A program made the position numbers and the translations under genes. From NCBI GenBank assembly GCA_014584705.1, contig JACTMJ010000017.1, forward strand, positions 186,001-250,000: 64,000 nt of DNA, in the 5' to 3' direction. The notes beneath the pieces were generated by a model. It was not told the DNA's origin and made no database searches. It worked only from the letters and a program-made list of their open reading frames with translations. This DNA is from Acidobacteriota bacterium. GTDB lineage: Bacteria; Acidobacteriota; Terriglobia; Bryobacterales; Bryobacteraceae. Below are positions 17,008 to 26,180 of the stretch, in pieces (the first letter of the stretch is position 1; every line of letters begins with the position of its first letter).

Positions 17008-18816
17008 TTACGGGGTTGCCGGAGAAGCGGAGAAATAGGCGATCAACCGCTTAGCCACCGCGCGGCCGGCCACCTGCAGAAGATCGCTTTCGGTAGCGTT
17101 GCGCACGCGTTCCACGCTGCCATAATGCTTCAGCAGCTTGGCGGCTGTCTTTTCGCCAATGCCCGGGATCTCGCTCAGCTCGGTTGCGAGCCGGGAGCTT
17201 TGCCGGCGCGCCCGGTGGAAGGTGACCGCGAACCGGTGGGCTTCATCGCGAATCGTCTGTATCAGGTGGAGCACCGGGTGGAATCGATCCAGATGCACCG
17301 GCTCGGACTCCTGCCCGTAGACGTAGATGATTTCCTCCCGCTTGGCGATGGAGGCCAGCGGCTGGTTGATGATGCCGAGCTTTTCGAGGGCGTCGGCGGC
17401 GGCGTGCAATTGTCCCAATCCGCCATCGATGAGGATCAGCCCCGGAAGCGGCTTTTCTTCGTCGAGCAGGCGACGGTAGCGGCGTGTTACCACCTCGTGC
17501 ATGCTGGCGAAGTCGTCGTTGCCCGCCACGGTCTGGATGATGAACTTCCGGTAGTCGGCTTTCTTCATCCGGCCGTCTTCCCACACCACCATGCTGGCCA
17601 CCTTGTCCGTGCCCTGGATGTGGGAAATGTCGAAGCACTCAATGCGATGGGGCGCTTCTTCGAGGTTCAGGGTGTCGCGGAGCGCTTCCTTCATGGCGGC
17701 TTCCGTCGGCTTGCGCACCCGGAAGCGCGCGTCGAAACTGTGCCTGGCATTGGTGGCGGCCAGCTCCACCATGGCGCGCTTCTGCCCGCGCTGCGGGGTG
17801 TGGATCTCCACTTTCGCGCCCCGCTTCTCGCTCAGAAGCTGCTCCAGCGCCTCGCGGTCTTCAAAATCCACCGGTACGTGAACGATATTGGGGATGAACT
17901 GCTGGTCCAGATAAAACTGCTTCAGCAGCGCGGAGAAAAACTCCGGTTCTTCAAAGGAATCGCGGTCTTCCCAGAAGTACTCGTGCCGGTCCACAATGCG
18001 ACCGTTGCGGAGATGGAAGAGGTTCACGGCGACGAGGGGCGGTTCGGCATAGGAGGCGAAAATGTCGATGTTCTCGCCGCTCGCGGCGGCCATCTTCTGC
18101 TTTTGCTCCATCTCTTCGACGGTGGCGATCACGTCGCGCAGCCGGGCCGCTTCCTCGAATCGCAGTTCTTCGGAAGCCGCCTCCATCCGCTGGCGGAGGT
18201 CCCGGAGCAAATCCTTGGTCTTGCCTTCCAGAAAATGCCGCACGTCCCGCACGGCGGCGGCGTAGGTTTCGTCGCTGACCAAACCTTCCACGCAAGGCCC
18301 CAGGCAGCGCCCGATGTGATATTGCAGGCAGGGGCTGGCATGTTTCCGGGTGAGATCCACTTTGCAGGAAGGAATCTTGAAATAGCGATTGATGAAGTGA
18401 ACCAGGCGGTAGGCGAGGTTTCCGGGGAAATACGGCCCGAAATAAGAGGCGCCATCCTTGCGCAATCTGCGGGTGACGTAAACCCGCGGGTAGCGTTCGC
18501 GCGTCAGTTTGATGTACGGGTAGGTTTTGTCGTCGCGGAGGAGGACGTTGAAGCGCGGCTTGAACTGCTTAATGAGGTTGTTCTCAAGAGCAAGCGCTTC
18601 CTTCTCATTGTCGACCAGGATGTATTCGACATCGGCCGCTTCGGAAACGAGCGTGCCGGTCTTGGCTTCGGCCAGCTTCTCTTCGCTGAGATAGCTGCGC
18701 ACCCGGTTCCGGAGGTTTTTCGCCTTGCCGACGTATAAGACAGTACCCGCGGCGTCCTTCCACAAGTACACTCCCGGATTGCCGGGAAAGGTGCCGATCT
18801 TCTCGGAAAGATCCAT
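17008..18816 (-). CDS. uvrC: UvrC, excinuclease ABC subunit C
   Basis: A 602-residue nucleotide excision repair nuclease that cuts both sides of a lesion after UvrAB loading. The GIY-YIG domain is at about residues 12-90 (PGVYLWKDAAGTVLYVGKAK). A UVR motif lies near 200-230 (SEELRFEEAARLRDVIATVE), the RNase-H-like second nuclease around CFDISHIQGTDKVASMVVWE, and the C-terminal helix-hairpin-helix pair at LSEIPGIGEKTAAKLLKHYG. The length is normal. It is divergent from the TPR gene at 18875. uvrA and uvrB are not in the window. Confidence 0.97.
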   Translation of the reverse strand: MDLSEKIGTFPGNPGVYLWKDAAGTVLYVGKAKNLRNRVRSYLSEEKLAEAKTGTLVSEAADVEYILVDNEKEALALENNLIKQFKPRFNVLLRDDKTYPYIKLTRERYPRVYVTRRLRKDGASYFGPYFPGNLAYRLVHFINRYFKIPSCKVDLTRKHASPCLQYHIGRCLGPCVEGLVSDETYAAAVRDVRHFLEGKTKDLLRDLRQRMEAASEELRFEEAARLRDVIATVEEMEQKQKMAAASGENIDIFASYAEPPLVAVNLFHLRNGRIVDRHEYFWEDRDSFEEPEFFSALLKQFYLDQQFIPNIVHVPVDFEDREALEQLLSEKRGAKVEIHTPQRGQKRAMVELAATNARHSFDARFRVRKPTEAAMKEALRDTLNLEEAPHRIECFDISHIQGTDKVASMVVWEDGRMKKADYRKFIIQTVAGNDDFASMHEVVTRRYRRLLDEEKPLPGLILIDGGLGQLHAAADALEKLGIINQPLASIAKREEIIYVYGQESEPVHLDRFHPVLHLIQTIRDEAHRFAVTFHRARRQSSRLATELSEIPGIGEKTAAKLLKHYGSVERVRNATESDLLQVAGRAVAKRLIAYFSASPATP

Positions 18817-18862
18817 GGAAACCGCCGCGCGGCAAAGCAGCCCGAATGGGAAAACATGCCGC

Positions 18863-18868
18863 TACAAT
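18863..18868 (+). promoter_or_regulatory. -10 box placed for a leaderless mRNA
   Basis: TACAAT ends six bases before the GTG start at 18875. No convincing -35 is seen at the right distance. Confidence 0.4.
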
Positions 18869-18874
18869 CAAATT

Positions 18875-19330
18875 GTGGCACGCGCGCTCCGCCTCTTCCT
18901 CGCCTCGCTCCTTCTGAGCGCCGCCCTGATTGCGCAGGAGAACGCCCCGCTACCCCCTGAAGAAGACCAGAACTTCGCCGCGCCGCGCGAGTATTCCTTC
19001 AATCCGCTGCAGGCCCAGAAGGAACTGAAGATCGGCAAATTCTACTTCAAGAAGGGCAGCTACAAAGCGGCGGCTCTTCGGGCGCAGGAAGCGATCAAGT
19101 GGGACGATTCGCTGCTCGACGCGTATTTGATGCTGGGCGAAGCGCGGGAGCGGCTGCGAGACACGGACGGTGCGCGCAAGGCTTACTCGCAATTCCTGGA
19201 GCTTGCCGACGATACCGCCAAGGAGCGCAAAGAGATCCAGAAGCGCCTGCAGAAACTCGTGAAAGCGGACGACCCGCCCAAGACAGACGAATCGGGCAAG
19301 GTGGACGCACCGACCAAAGTGAACCCTTAG
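18875..19330 (+). CDS. Exported TPR protein
   Basis: A 151-residue protein read from a GTG start. A signal peptide (VARALRLFLASLLLSAALIA) is followed by two or three TPR units (KIGKFYFKKGSYKAAALRAQ; LDAYLMLGEARERLRDTDGA) and a charged C-terminal tail with Lys/Asp repeats. The shape recalls the periplasmic TPR part of BamD-like proteins but lacks a lipobox. I chose the GTG because upstream codons overlap the divergent uvrC start, while the GTG begins the signal peptide exactly and sits six bases after a TACAAT box. Confidence 0.7.
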   Translation: MARALRLFLASLLLSAALIAQENAPLPPEEDQNFAAPREYSFNPLQAQKELKIGKFYFKKGSYKAAALRAQEAIKWDDSLLDAYLMLGEARERLRDTDGARKAYSQFLELADDTAKERKEIQKRLQKLVKADDPPKTDESGKVDAPTKVNP

Positions 19331-19364
19331 TCTGATTTCTAGATAGAGCTGATTCTCCGACTGT

Positions 19365-19538
19365 CTACCGCCCGGCCTGATCCAGGATGCTCAGCAGAAC
19401 ACTGGACGAGAACACCGTCCTGACCGCCCCGGAAACGGGGCCATAGAGCAGCGCGGAACTCGTGGCAAAGGAGAGGAAGAGGAACACGAACGAGCCCCAG
19501 CGGATCATTGTCCGGAAGGTGTCCATCGCGCCGTGCAT
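19365..19538 (-). CDS. Small membrane protein, DUF1328-like
   Basis: A 57-residue frame containing MIRWGSFVFLFLSFATSSAL, then LLYGPVSGAVRTVFSSSVLL. The RW pair, the first hydrophobic helix, the Gly turn and the second helix resemble the two-helix DUF1328 (YtjA) proteins, but identity is low. The start is unclear: the ATG at 19538 has GGAGG too close (one base), while the ATG at 19526 has the same GGAGG 13 bases upstream. It fills the gap between the TPR gene and ispG. No function is known for the family. Confidence 0.4.
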   Translation of the reverse strand: MHGAMDTFRTMIRWGSFVFLFLSFATSSALLYGPVSGAVRTVFSSSVLLSILDQAGR

Positions 19539-19626
19539 GCCTCCAGTATGAGGAGGACGCAGTGGATAGTACAAGACGTGCGAGAACCAGGGTCTCCTAG
19601 TACTACTTGTGGTTCAGAATGGCGCG

Positions 19627-20880
19627 TCAGGATGCTTTCCCGGCTTCAACGGGAATGGCTTCGATCGCTCCGTATCGCCGGGCAACGTAGTCGTTCAGAA
19701 TCTCAATAAACTCGGGCACAATGCCATCGCCCTTGAGCGTCTTCAGCAGTTTGCCATCCATGTAGACCGGCGCTTTCGGCTCTTCGAACGTGCCCGGGAG
19801 AGAGATGCCGATGTCGGCGTGCTTGGATTCCCCCGGTCCGTTGACGATGCAGCCCATCACCGCGACCTTCAGCTCTTCCACGCCCCTATACTGCTCTCTC
19901 CATGTGGGCATCTGTTCGCGCAGATACTTCTGGATGTCGTCCGCCATCTCCTGGAAGAAGGTGCTGGTAGTGCGTCCGCAACCGGGGCAGGCGGCCACTT
20001 GCGGCGTAAAGCTGCGCAGCCCCAGCGATTGCAAGATCTGCTGGCACACCAGGACCTCTTCCGTACGGTCTCCGTTCGGCATGGGGGTGAGCGAACTCCG
20101 GATGGTGTCGCCGATCCCCTCCTGCAACAGGATGGAGAGCGCCGCGGTGGTAGCGACAATCCCTTTGGCGCCGAGGCCCGCCTCGGTAAGCCCGACGTGG
20201 ATGGGGTAATCGCAACGGGCGGCCAGGCTCCGGTTCACCTCGATCAGATCCTGAACCGTGCTCACTTTCGCCGAAAGCACGATGTAATTGTGGGGCAGGC
20301 CATGGCGCTCGGCCGCCTCGGCGGAGCGCAGGGCGCTTTGCACCATCGCCTCCATCATCACTTCGCGGGCATCCATGGGGTCCGGCCGCAGGGCGTTCTC
20401 GTCCATGAGCCGGGTGAGCAGATCGCTGTCGAGCGAACCCCAGTTCACGCCAATCCGTACCGGGCGGTCGTATTCGATGGCGACCTCAATCATGGTGCGG
20501 AAGTTGTCGTCGTGCTTCTTGCCGATATTCACGTTCCCGGGGTTGATGCGGTATTTCGCCAAGGCACGCGCGCATTCGGGATACTTTTTCAATAGCTGGT
20601 GGCCGTTGTAGTGGAAATCCCCCACGATGGGGGTATCGAAGCCAAAGGCGCGGATGGTGTCCACCACCTTGGAAACCGCCCGGGCGGCATCGTCGTTGTT
20701 CACGGTAATTCTGACGATCTCGGATCCAGCCCGCGCCAAATCCATGATTTGATTGGCGGTGGCGGCCGTATCGGCGGTGTCGGTGTTGGTCATGGATTGC
20801 ACCACGACGGGGTTTGCGCCCCCCACCAGTACTCCTCCGATATTGCAGGCAACCGATTTTCGACGCGACTTTGCGGCCAT
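19627..20880 (-). CDS. ispG: 4-hydroxy-3-methylbut-2-en-1-yl diphosphate synthase
   Basis: A 417-residue iron-sulfur enzyme of the MEP isoprenoid pathway that reduces the cyclic diphosphate MEcPP to HMBPP. The N-terminal TIM barrel is recognised by [14 protein letters not shown] and [17 protein letters not shown]. The C-terminal domain brings the 4Fe-4S ligands in ACPGCGRT and [12 protein letters not shown], plus the family sequence [10 protein letters not shown]. The length is that of the long bacterial form without the plant insert. dxr of the same pathway lies 4 kb away on the other strand. Confidence 0.97.
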   Translation of the reverse strand: MAAKSRRKSVACNIGGVLVGGANPVVVQSMTNTDTADTAATANQIMDLARAGSEIVRITVNNDDAARAVSKVVDTIRAFGFDTPIVGDFHYNGHQLLKKYPECARALAKYRINPGNVNIGKKHDDNFRTMIEVAIEYDRPVRIGVNWGSLDSDLLTRLMDENALRPDPMDAREVMMEAMVQSALRSAEAAERHGLPHNYIVLSAKVSTVQDLIEVNRSLAARCDYPIHVGLTEAGLGAKGIVATTAALSILLQEGIGDTIRSSLTPMPNGDRTEEVLVCQQILQSLGLRSFTPQVAACPGCGRTTSTFFQEMADDIQKYLREQMPTWREQYRGVEELKVAVMGCIVNGPGESKHADIGISLPGTFEEPKAPVYMDGKLLKTLKGDGIVPEFIEILNDYVARRYGAIEAIPVEAGKAS

Positions 20881-21004
20881 TCGACCTCCGAAACCATCTA
20901 TTCTATCAGTGGGTTCCCGTACGCTCCGCCGCGGCTTCGTTTCGTACGCGGCGGCGACGGCCTAACTGTTCGGGGCTTTGCAAACCCGCAATTGGACTCC
21001 CGCG

Positions 21005-21010
21005 TATAAT
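21005..21010 (+). promoter_or_regulatory. -10 box of the DUF1385 gene
   Basis: A perfect TATAAT. It predicts a start near 21017, right at the GAGGAG ribosome site, so the leader would be only about 14 bases before the GTG at 21031. No good -35 is visible. Confidence 0.45.
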
Positions 21011-21030
21011 AGATGAGGAGCAACTCCCTG

Positions 21031-22047
21031 GTGATCCGAACCTTTTTCCGCCTATTCACCCACATCCAGCTTTTGCCCGTTCTTGAGAGCGGCGAAGAAA
21101 CGCTTGTCGGCGGACAGGCGGTAATGGAGGGTGTCATGATGCGTGCGCCGCACAGCTATTGCGTGGCCGTGCGCAAGCAGAGCGGCGAAATCCTCACCAT
21201 GGAAACGCCCCTGCCGCGGCTGAGCGAGAAATACCCGATTCTAGGCAAGCCGGTTTTGCGCGGCATCGCCACGCTGGGCCATGCGATGTCTCTCGGGATC
21301 AAGGCGCTCAAGTTTTCCGCCGATGTCGCCCTGCACGAAGAAGCGGAGAAGGAAGCCGAACGCAAGGGGGAAGCGTTCAAGGATAGCGGAAAGCACCCGG
21401 CGGGCACGGTTCCAGGCTGGCTGATGGCCGCGAATCTGGTGTTTTCCCTGGTGTTCTTCCTCTTTCTCTACAAGTTTGTGCCGCTGCTCCTGACGGAATG
21501 GCTGGCACGGTCCGTGCCCGCCGTGGAGAACCAGATTCTCTTCAACGCCGTGGACGGCGTGATCCGGCTGCTGATCTTCTGTGGCTTCCTGTTCGCGATT
21601 TCCCGCACGCCTGATATCCGCAGGGTCTTTGAGTTTCACGGCGCGGAGCACAAGGTCGTTTTCAATTTCGAGAGCGGAGACCCGGTGACGGTGGAGAATG
21701 CGCGCCGCTTCACCACGTTCCACCCCCGCTGCGGCACCAGTTTCCTGCTGGTGGTGATGCTGGTGTCGATCGTGGTTTACACCCTGTTCCCGGTCCACGG
21801 TTTTCTCGCGAAATTCCTGCTCCGGTTGGCGACGCTCCCGCTGATTGCGGGCCTCAGCTACGAATTGATCCGTTTCTCCGCCAGGCATCAGGAAAGCCTG
21901 CTGGCCCTGATGGTGGCCCCGGGCTTGTGGCTTCAGCGCATCACGACGCAGCCGCCCTCCGATGACCAGACCGAGGTCGCCATTCATGCGCTTGACCGCG
22001 CGATGGCGCTCGAAGTGGAGCAGGGCGGCCAGGCAGTGATCGCCTGA
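21031..22047 (+). CDS. DUF1385 membrane protein
   Basis: A 338-residue membrane protein of the DUF1385 (YqhQ) family. The hallmark [20 protein letters not shown] is at about residues 29-48. Helices follow at about 140-160 ([20 protein letters not shown]), 185-200 and 245-285. The segment [20 protein letters not shown] is also typical. I chose the GTG at 21031, which follows GAGGAGCAACTCCCTG, rather than the ATG at 21013 that lies only two bases from a perfect TATAAT. The order DUF1385-prfA-prmC is also known from Firmicutes, which supports the call. The molecular function is unknown. Confidence 0.87.
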   Translation: MIRTFFRLFTHIQLLPVLESGEETLVGGQAVMEGVMMRAPHSYCVAVRKQSGEILTMETPLPRLSEKYPILGKPVLRGIATLGHAMSLGIKALKFSADVALHEEAEKEAERKGEAFKDSGKHPAGTVPGWLMAANLVFSLVFFLFLYKFVPLLLTEWLARSVPAVENQILFNAVDGVIRLLIFCGFLFAISRTPDIRRVFEFHGAEHKVVFNFESGDPVTVENARRFTTFHPRCGTSFLLVVMLVSIVVYTLFPVHGFLAKFLLRLATLPLIAGLSYELIRFSARHQESLLALMVAPGLWLQRITTQPPSDDQTEVAIHALDRAMALEVEQGGQAVIA

Positions 22048-22069
22048 TCCCCGTTCTTCGTATCAATAC

Positions 22070-23197
22070 ATGCAATACGCACAAAAACTCGCCGAACTCG
22101 AAGCGAGCTTCGAAGACCTTTCCGTCCAGATGAGCGACCCCGCCCTGATCGGGGATCAGGCGGAGTACACCAAGGTGGCCAAGCGGCACCGGGACCTCGA
22201 AGAGGTCGTCACCAAATACCGCGAGTGGAAGCAGGTCAACGAGAATCTCCAGCAGGCTCGCCAGATGATGCTCGAAGGTGATGCCGACATGCGGGAGATG
22301 GCCACGGAAGAAGTGGCGGAGCTCGAGCCGCGTCTCGGTGAGATCGAGAACGAACTCAAACTGCTACTGTTGCCGAAAGACCCCAACGACGAGCGCAACG
22401 TGGTGCTCGAAATCCGCGCGGGCACCGGGGGCGACGAGGCGACGCTGTTCGCGGGCGAGATCTTCCGGATGTATACCCGCTATGCCGAAGAACGGCGCTG
22501 GAAGGTGGAAATTACTGACCTGAGCGAATCCGCCGTGGGCGGCATGAAGGAAGTGATCGCCCTCATTTCCGGCGATAAGGTGTTCAGCAAGCTGAAATAT
22601 GAAAGCGGCGTACACCGTGTGCAGCGGGTGCCGGAAACCGAAACGCAGGGTCGCGTGCATACCTCGGCGGTCACGGTTGCGGTGCTTCCCGAAGCGGACG
22701 ACGTCGAAATCGACATCCAGGAAAAAGACATCCGCGTCGATACGTTTTGCTCCTCCGGCCCCGGCGGACAATCCGTAAATACGACTTACTCCGCGGTTCG
22801 GATCACGCACTTGCCCACCAATACGGTGGTGAGCTGCCAGGACGAGAAATCGCAGATCAAGAATCGGGCCAAGGCAATGCGCGTGCTTCGTTCCCGCCTG
22901 TATGAAATGGAACTGGAGCGGCAGAACGCCGCCATTGGCGCGGAACGCAAGAGCATGGTGGGCAGCGGGGACCGCAGCGAGAAGATTCGCACCTACAATT
23001 TCCCGCAGAATCGCTTCACGGATCATCGCATCGGCTTGACGCTCTATCAGTTGGACCTCATCATGGAAGGACGCCTCGAATCCATCGTCTCCGCCCTGAA
23101 CACCCATTTTCAGGCCGAAAAGTTGAAGGCGGAGGCAGCCGGCGGCCAATCCAATGGATCTAAAAGCGGCCCTCCAGCAGGGCTCAAAGCTTCTTGA
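22070..23197 (+). CDS. prfA: Peptide chain release factor 1
   Basis: A 375-residue class I release factor that reads UAA and UAG stop codons. The codon-reading PxT tripeptide is PET in [18 protein letters not shown], which separates it from RF2. The catalytic GGQ is at residues 232-234 in [20 protein letters not shown]. The N-terminal coiled part and domain 2 ([20 protein letters not shown]) are complete. The tail after EAAGGQ is extended and overlaps prmC by 44 bases. PrmC methylates the Gln of the GGQ, so enzyme and substrate are translationally linked. Confidence 0.97.
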   Translation: MQYAQKLAELEASFEDLSVQMSDPALIGDQAEYTKVAKRHRDLEEVVTKYREWKQVNENLQQARQMMLEGDADMREMATEEVAELEPRLGEIENELKLLLLPKDPNDERNVVLEIRAGTGGDEATLFAGEIFRMYTRYAEERRWKVEITDLSESAVGGMKEVIALISGDKVFSKLKYESGVHRVQRVPETETQGRVHTSAVTVAVLPEADDVEIDIQEKDIRVDTFCSSGPGGQSVNTTYSAVRITHLPTNTVVSCQDEKSQIKNRAKAMRVLRSRLYEMELERQNAAIGAERKSMVGSGDRSEKIRTYNFPQNRFTDHRIGLTLYQLDLIMEGRLESIVSALNTHFQAEKLKAEAAGGQSNGSKSGPPAGLKAS

Positions 23198-23987
23198 GGA
23201 GGCGGGAGTCTCTCCCGCCCGTCTCACTGCCGAAGTACTTCTCTGCCACGCCCTTGGCAAGGAGAAGCCCTATCTCTACGCCCATTCCGACGAAGACCTT
23301 TCCCAACTGGCGTGGATTCACTACGGCCGCTATCTGCACGAGCGGATGGAGGGGAAACCCACGCAATACATCACGAGCCGCCAGGAGTTTTACGGGCGGG
23401 ATTTCTTCGTTTCGAGCGCGGTGTTGATTCCCCGCCCGGAGACCGAGCATCTGGTGGAAACAGCGCTCCGCCTGTCCCCCAAAGCCGAGTGCGCCGTTGA
23501 TATCGGGTGCGGCTCCGGTGCGATCGGCATCAGCTATCACCTCGAAAGCGGGTCTCCCACGCATCTCTGCGATCTCTCGGCGGAAGCCCTCGATGTGGCC
23601 CGCCATAACGCGACGAAACTGGAAGCGCCGGTGAGCCTTCATCGCGCCGATTTCGGGTCCGCCTTGCGCGCCCGCAGCGTGGATTTGATTCTGTGCAATC
23701 CGCCTTACGTGCCGCTTCGGGATGAAGCGGTGCTGCAAAGGGAAGTTCGGGAGCATGAGCCGGCGATGGCGCTCTACGGCGGGGAAACGGGTGTGGAGCC
23801 GTACCGGCAGGTGGTGGAACAGGCCCTCTGGACGCTTCGCCCCCGGGGCTGGATTCTCTTCGAGCTGGGCTATCAGGGCCTGGAAGCCGTGAAGGAAATG
23901 CTGGACGGGCCGGCCTGGGAGAACCTCGAAGTGGTGAACGATCTTGCGGGCTGGCCGCGCGTGATTGCGGCTCGCAAGACGATGTAG
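23154..23987 (+). CDS. prmC: Release-factor glutamine methyltransferase
   Basis: A 277-residue enzyme that N5-methylates the GGQ glutamine of release factors with S-adenosylmethionine. The N-terminal helical domain ([20 protein letters not shown]) is followed by [29 protein letters not shown], the SAM motif [14 protein letters not shown] and the catalytic NPPY (residues 182-185) in [16 protein letters not shown]. It starts inside prfA, 44 bases before that gene stops, and closes the DUF1385-prfA-prmC operon. Confidence 0.96.
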   Translation: MDLKAALQQGSKLLEEAGVSPARLTAEVLLCHALGKEKPYLYAHSDEDLSQLAWIHYGRYLHERMEGKPTQYITSRQEFYGRDFFVSSAVLIPRPETEHLVETALRLSPKAECAVDIGCGSGAIGISYHLESGSPTHLCDLSAEALDVARHNATKLEAPVSLHRADFGSALRARSVDLILCNPPYVPLRDEAVLQREVREHEPAMALYGGETGVEPYRQVVEQALWTLRPRGWILFELGYQGLEAVKEMLDGPAWENLEVVNDLAGWPRVIAARKTM

Positions 23988-24055
23988 GATCGAACTTCGA
24001 TGTTAGGCGCGGCCGCCGCCCGGGCGGCACGAGGGCCTTCGCGGATGGATGATAT

Positions 24056-24706
24056 CTACTTGGCTGCCTTCACCATCTGCACCACCTTGCCGGTGAGTGC
24101 GGATTGCAGCATCAACGCCGTCGTCAGATTCATATCGCCGCAGGTGTCGTCTTTAACAATCCTGCGCTTCAAGCTGTAGTTCGTTTCGCGCACGAAGACA
24201 ATGTTGGCGTCGCGCGTAGCACGGAAACCCTGAGTGAGATTTGCCCCATCGAGCCCCGCAGGGTTCGGCAATACGCGAAAGCCGTCAATGCCGATCTTTG
24301 CGACGCAGGCATCCACGGTGTTACGAAGCTTTTCGGCGGCTTCCGTTGCTCGCGCCTGCATCTGCTCTCTGGAAAGATTCTTCGGCTCCTCTTCCGGCGC
24401 TCCAGTCCCAAGCACGGAAGCCCCCATTGCGGTCAAGAGATTCCGTTCGCGGATGATAAGCGCCTCGACGGCCTCCGACGGGGAAGGCTGGTTCCCGACG
24501 GCCGTCTTGAGCTTTTCATCGCTCACGGAGGCGATGGCGTCCAACAATTCCTTCCGGGTGGCGTGCAGTTCGCTCATCACGCGGTCCCGCTCCCCGCGGG
24601 AGGGAGGTTCCTCCGGTGTCACTGCCGCTTGTTTCGCGCAGGAGGCCGAGAGCAACAGGAGCAGCGACAGGGTCGCGAACGAGAAGCAGAGGATGCAAGA
24701 TTTCAT
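24056..24706 (-). CDS. Lipoprotein with DinB-like helical domain
   Basis: A 216-residue protein. The signal peptide ends with the lipobox SASC (Cys near residue 23), then a Pro/Glu linker, then a helical region with TRKELLDAIASVSDEKL and PSPSEAVEALIIRERNLLTA, which resembles the four-helix DinB/YfiT arrangement. The usual three metal His are not evident. GGAGACTCCG precedes the ATG at 24706. An upstream in-frame ATG would add six residues ahead of the signal peptide. It is convergent with prmC and divergent from dxr. Role unknown. Confidence 0.65.
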   Translation of the reverse strand: MKSCILCFSFATLSLLLLLSASCAKQAAVTPEEPPSRGERDRVMSELHATRKELLDAIASVSDEKLKTAVGNQPSPSEAVEALIIRERNLLTAMGASVLGTGAPEEEPKNLSREQMQARATEAAEKLRNTVDACVAKIGIDGFRVLPNPAGLDGANLTQGFRATRDANIVFVRETNYSLKRRIVKDDTCGDMNLTTALMLQSALTGKVVQMVKAAK

Positions 24707-24927
24707 CGGAGTCTCCAGTTCCATACTCTATCAACTTCAGACGCCGCACCATGCTAAGTACGGTGACACCCGATAGGGAGAGACAGAACTGGCACCACGC
24801 CGTTTCAACAGCGCTCCGGTACAATGTACGTCAGAGAGTTCTTCGGCCCGCACGGCCGGGCTGGGAGGGTCTTTCGTCCCGGGTTCCGGAGCCCTGCGCA
24901 TGCCGGAACCACGCATCCTGATTTCTC

Positions 24928-26109
24928 ATGAAATTCGTAACGATTCTCGGCAGCACGGGCTCGATCGGCACCAGCACGCTCGACATTATCCGCCGCAATC
25001 CCGACAAGTACGGTGTTCACGCTCTGGTGGCCGGCCGCAACGCCGAACTGCTGGCGGCGCAGGTTGCCGAGTTCCGTCCTTCCGTTGTGGTGGTCGCGGA
25101 CGATGCCGTGCGGGCTGAAGTGCAGGAGCGCCTGCTGGCCCAGGATATCCCGCATCAGCCGACATTGGATGTGGGGCGGACGGCCCAGGAAGCGGCCGCG
25201 GCCGCGGCGGAGACGGACATTCTGATCTCGGCCATCGTCGGTGTGGCCGGGCTACCGGCAACTTACGCCGCCATTCAGGCAGGCAAGCGTGTCGGCCTGG
25301 CGAACAAGGAAACGATGGTGACCGCCGGAGAGTTGGTGACTCGCGCCGTGGAGCGCCATCGCGCGGAACTGATTCCTGTCGATAGCGAGCACAACGGTGC
25401 GCACCAGTGCCTGCGAGCTGGCGATAGAAAAGACGTACGTAAGTTGATTCTTACTGCATCGGGTGGCCCCTTTCGCGAGACACCGCTCGCCGCCCTGGCC
25501 AGTGTCACGCCGGAGCAGGCGCTCAATCACCCCACCTGGAAGATGGGTCCGCGAATCACAATCGATTCCGCAACGCTCATGAATAAGGGGTTTGAGGTGA
25601 TTGAGGCGTGCTGGCTTTTCGGCTTACCGCCTTCGATGGTGGAGGTGGTGGTACACCCGCAATCGAGCGTACATGCGATGGTGGAGTATTCCGACGGCAG
25701 CGTGATTGCCCAGATTTGCGCGACAGATATGCGCATGCCGATCCAGTACGCCATGACGTGGCCGGAGCGGGATGAGGCGCCCGTACCGCGCATCGACTGG
25801 CGGGAGGCGCGGACCTGGACCTTTTCTCCGCCGGATTTCACGAAGTTCCCGCTTCTGCGGCTTGCGTACGAAGCGCAATCGGCCGGTGGCGCGTCTACTT
25901 GTATTCTGAATGCCGCCGATGAGATCGCCGTGGAGTCTTTCCTGAAAGAACGGATCTCTTTCCTTGAAATTGCGTCCATAGTAGAAGAAACGCTGAACCG
26001 CGTGCCGGGACGAAACCTGGTGAGCGTGGACGATGTGCTCGCGATGGACGGGGAAGCGCGTCGCATGGCGGCGGCGCTGGTGGCGCGATCGGCGTCCGCC
26101 GCGGTCTGA
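24928..26109 (+). CDS. dxr: 1-deoxy-D-xylulose 5-phosphate reductoisomerase
   Basis: A 393-residue NADPH enzyme making 2-C-methyl-D-erythritol 4-phosphate, the committed step of the MEP pathway. The N-terminal nucleotide fold is VTILGSTGSIGTSTLDIIRR. Further family marks are ANKETMVTAGELV, the metal site VDSEHNGAHQCL, TASGGPFRET, HPTWKMGPRITIDSATLMNK and VHPQSSVHAMVEYSDGS. The length is normal. A TACAAT at 24820-24825 could be part of its promoter, leaving a leader of about 95 bases. It is followed after 71 bases by rseP, an adjacency seen in many bacteria. Confidence 0.97.
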   Translation: MKFVTILGSTGSIGTSTLDIIRRNPDKYGVHALVAGRNAELLAAQVAEFRPSVVVVADDAVRAEVQERLLAQDIPHQPTLDVGRTAQEAAAAAAETDILISAIVGVAGLPATYAAIQAGKRVGLANKETMVTAGELVTRAVERHRAELIPVDSEHNGAHQCLRAGDRKDVRKLILTASGGPFRETPLAALASVTPEQALNHPTWKMGPRITIDSATLMNKGFEVIEACWLFGLPPSMVEVVVHPQSSVHAMVEYSDGSVIAQICATDMRMPIQYAMTWPERDEAPVPRIDWREARTWTFSPPDFTKFPLLRLAYEAQSAGGASTCILNAADEIAVESFLKERISFLEIASIVEETLNRVPGRNLVSVDDVLAMDGEARRMAAALVARSASAAV

Positions 26110-26180
26110 TTGTCCCGGAGTGAGTGAGCCGCGGGCACGCGGCCCGGATCGAATGTTTTCAGCCTGAGGGCGACGGAGTT

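Noticed and set aside
17125..18738. 537-codon open frame on the plus strand opposite uvrC
   Set aside because: The minus strand carries full-length UvrC with all domains. The opposing frame has no recognisable motif and reflects high GC at the third codon position.
24011..24030. Palindrome GCCGCCCGGGCGGC between prmC and the DinB-like gene
   Set aside because: It could form a stem, but there is no loop of usable size and no T tract, so I do not call it a terminator.
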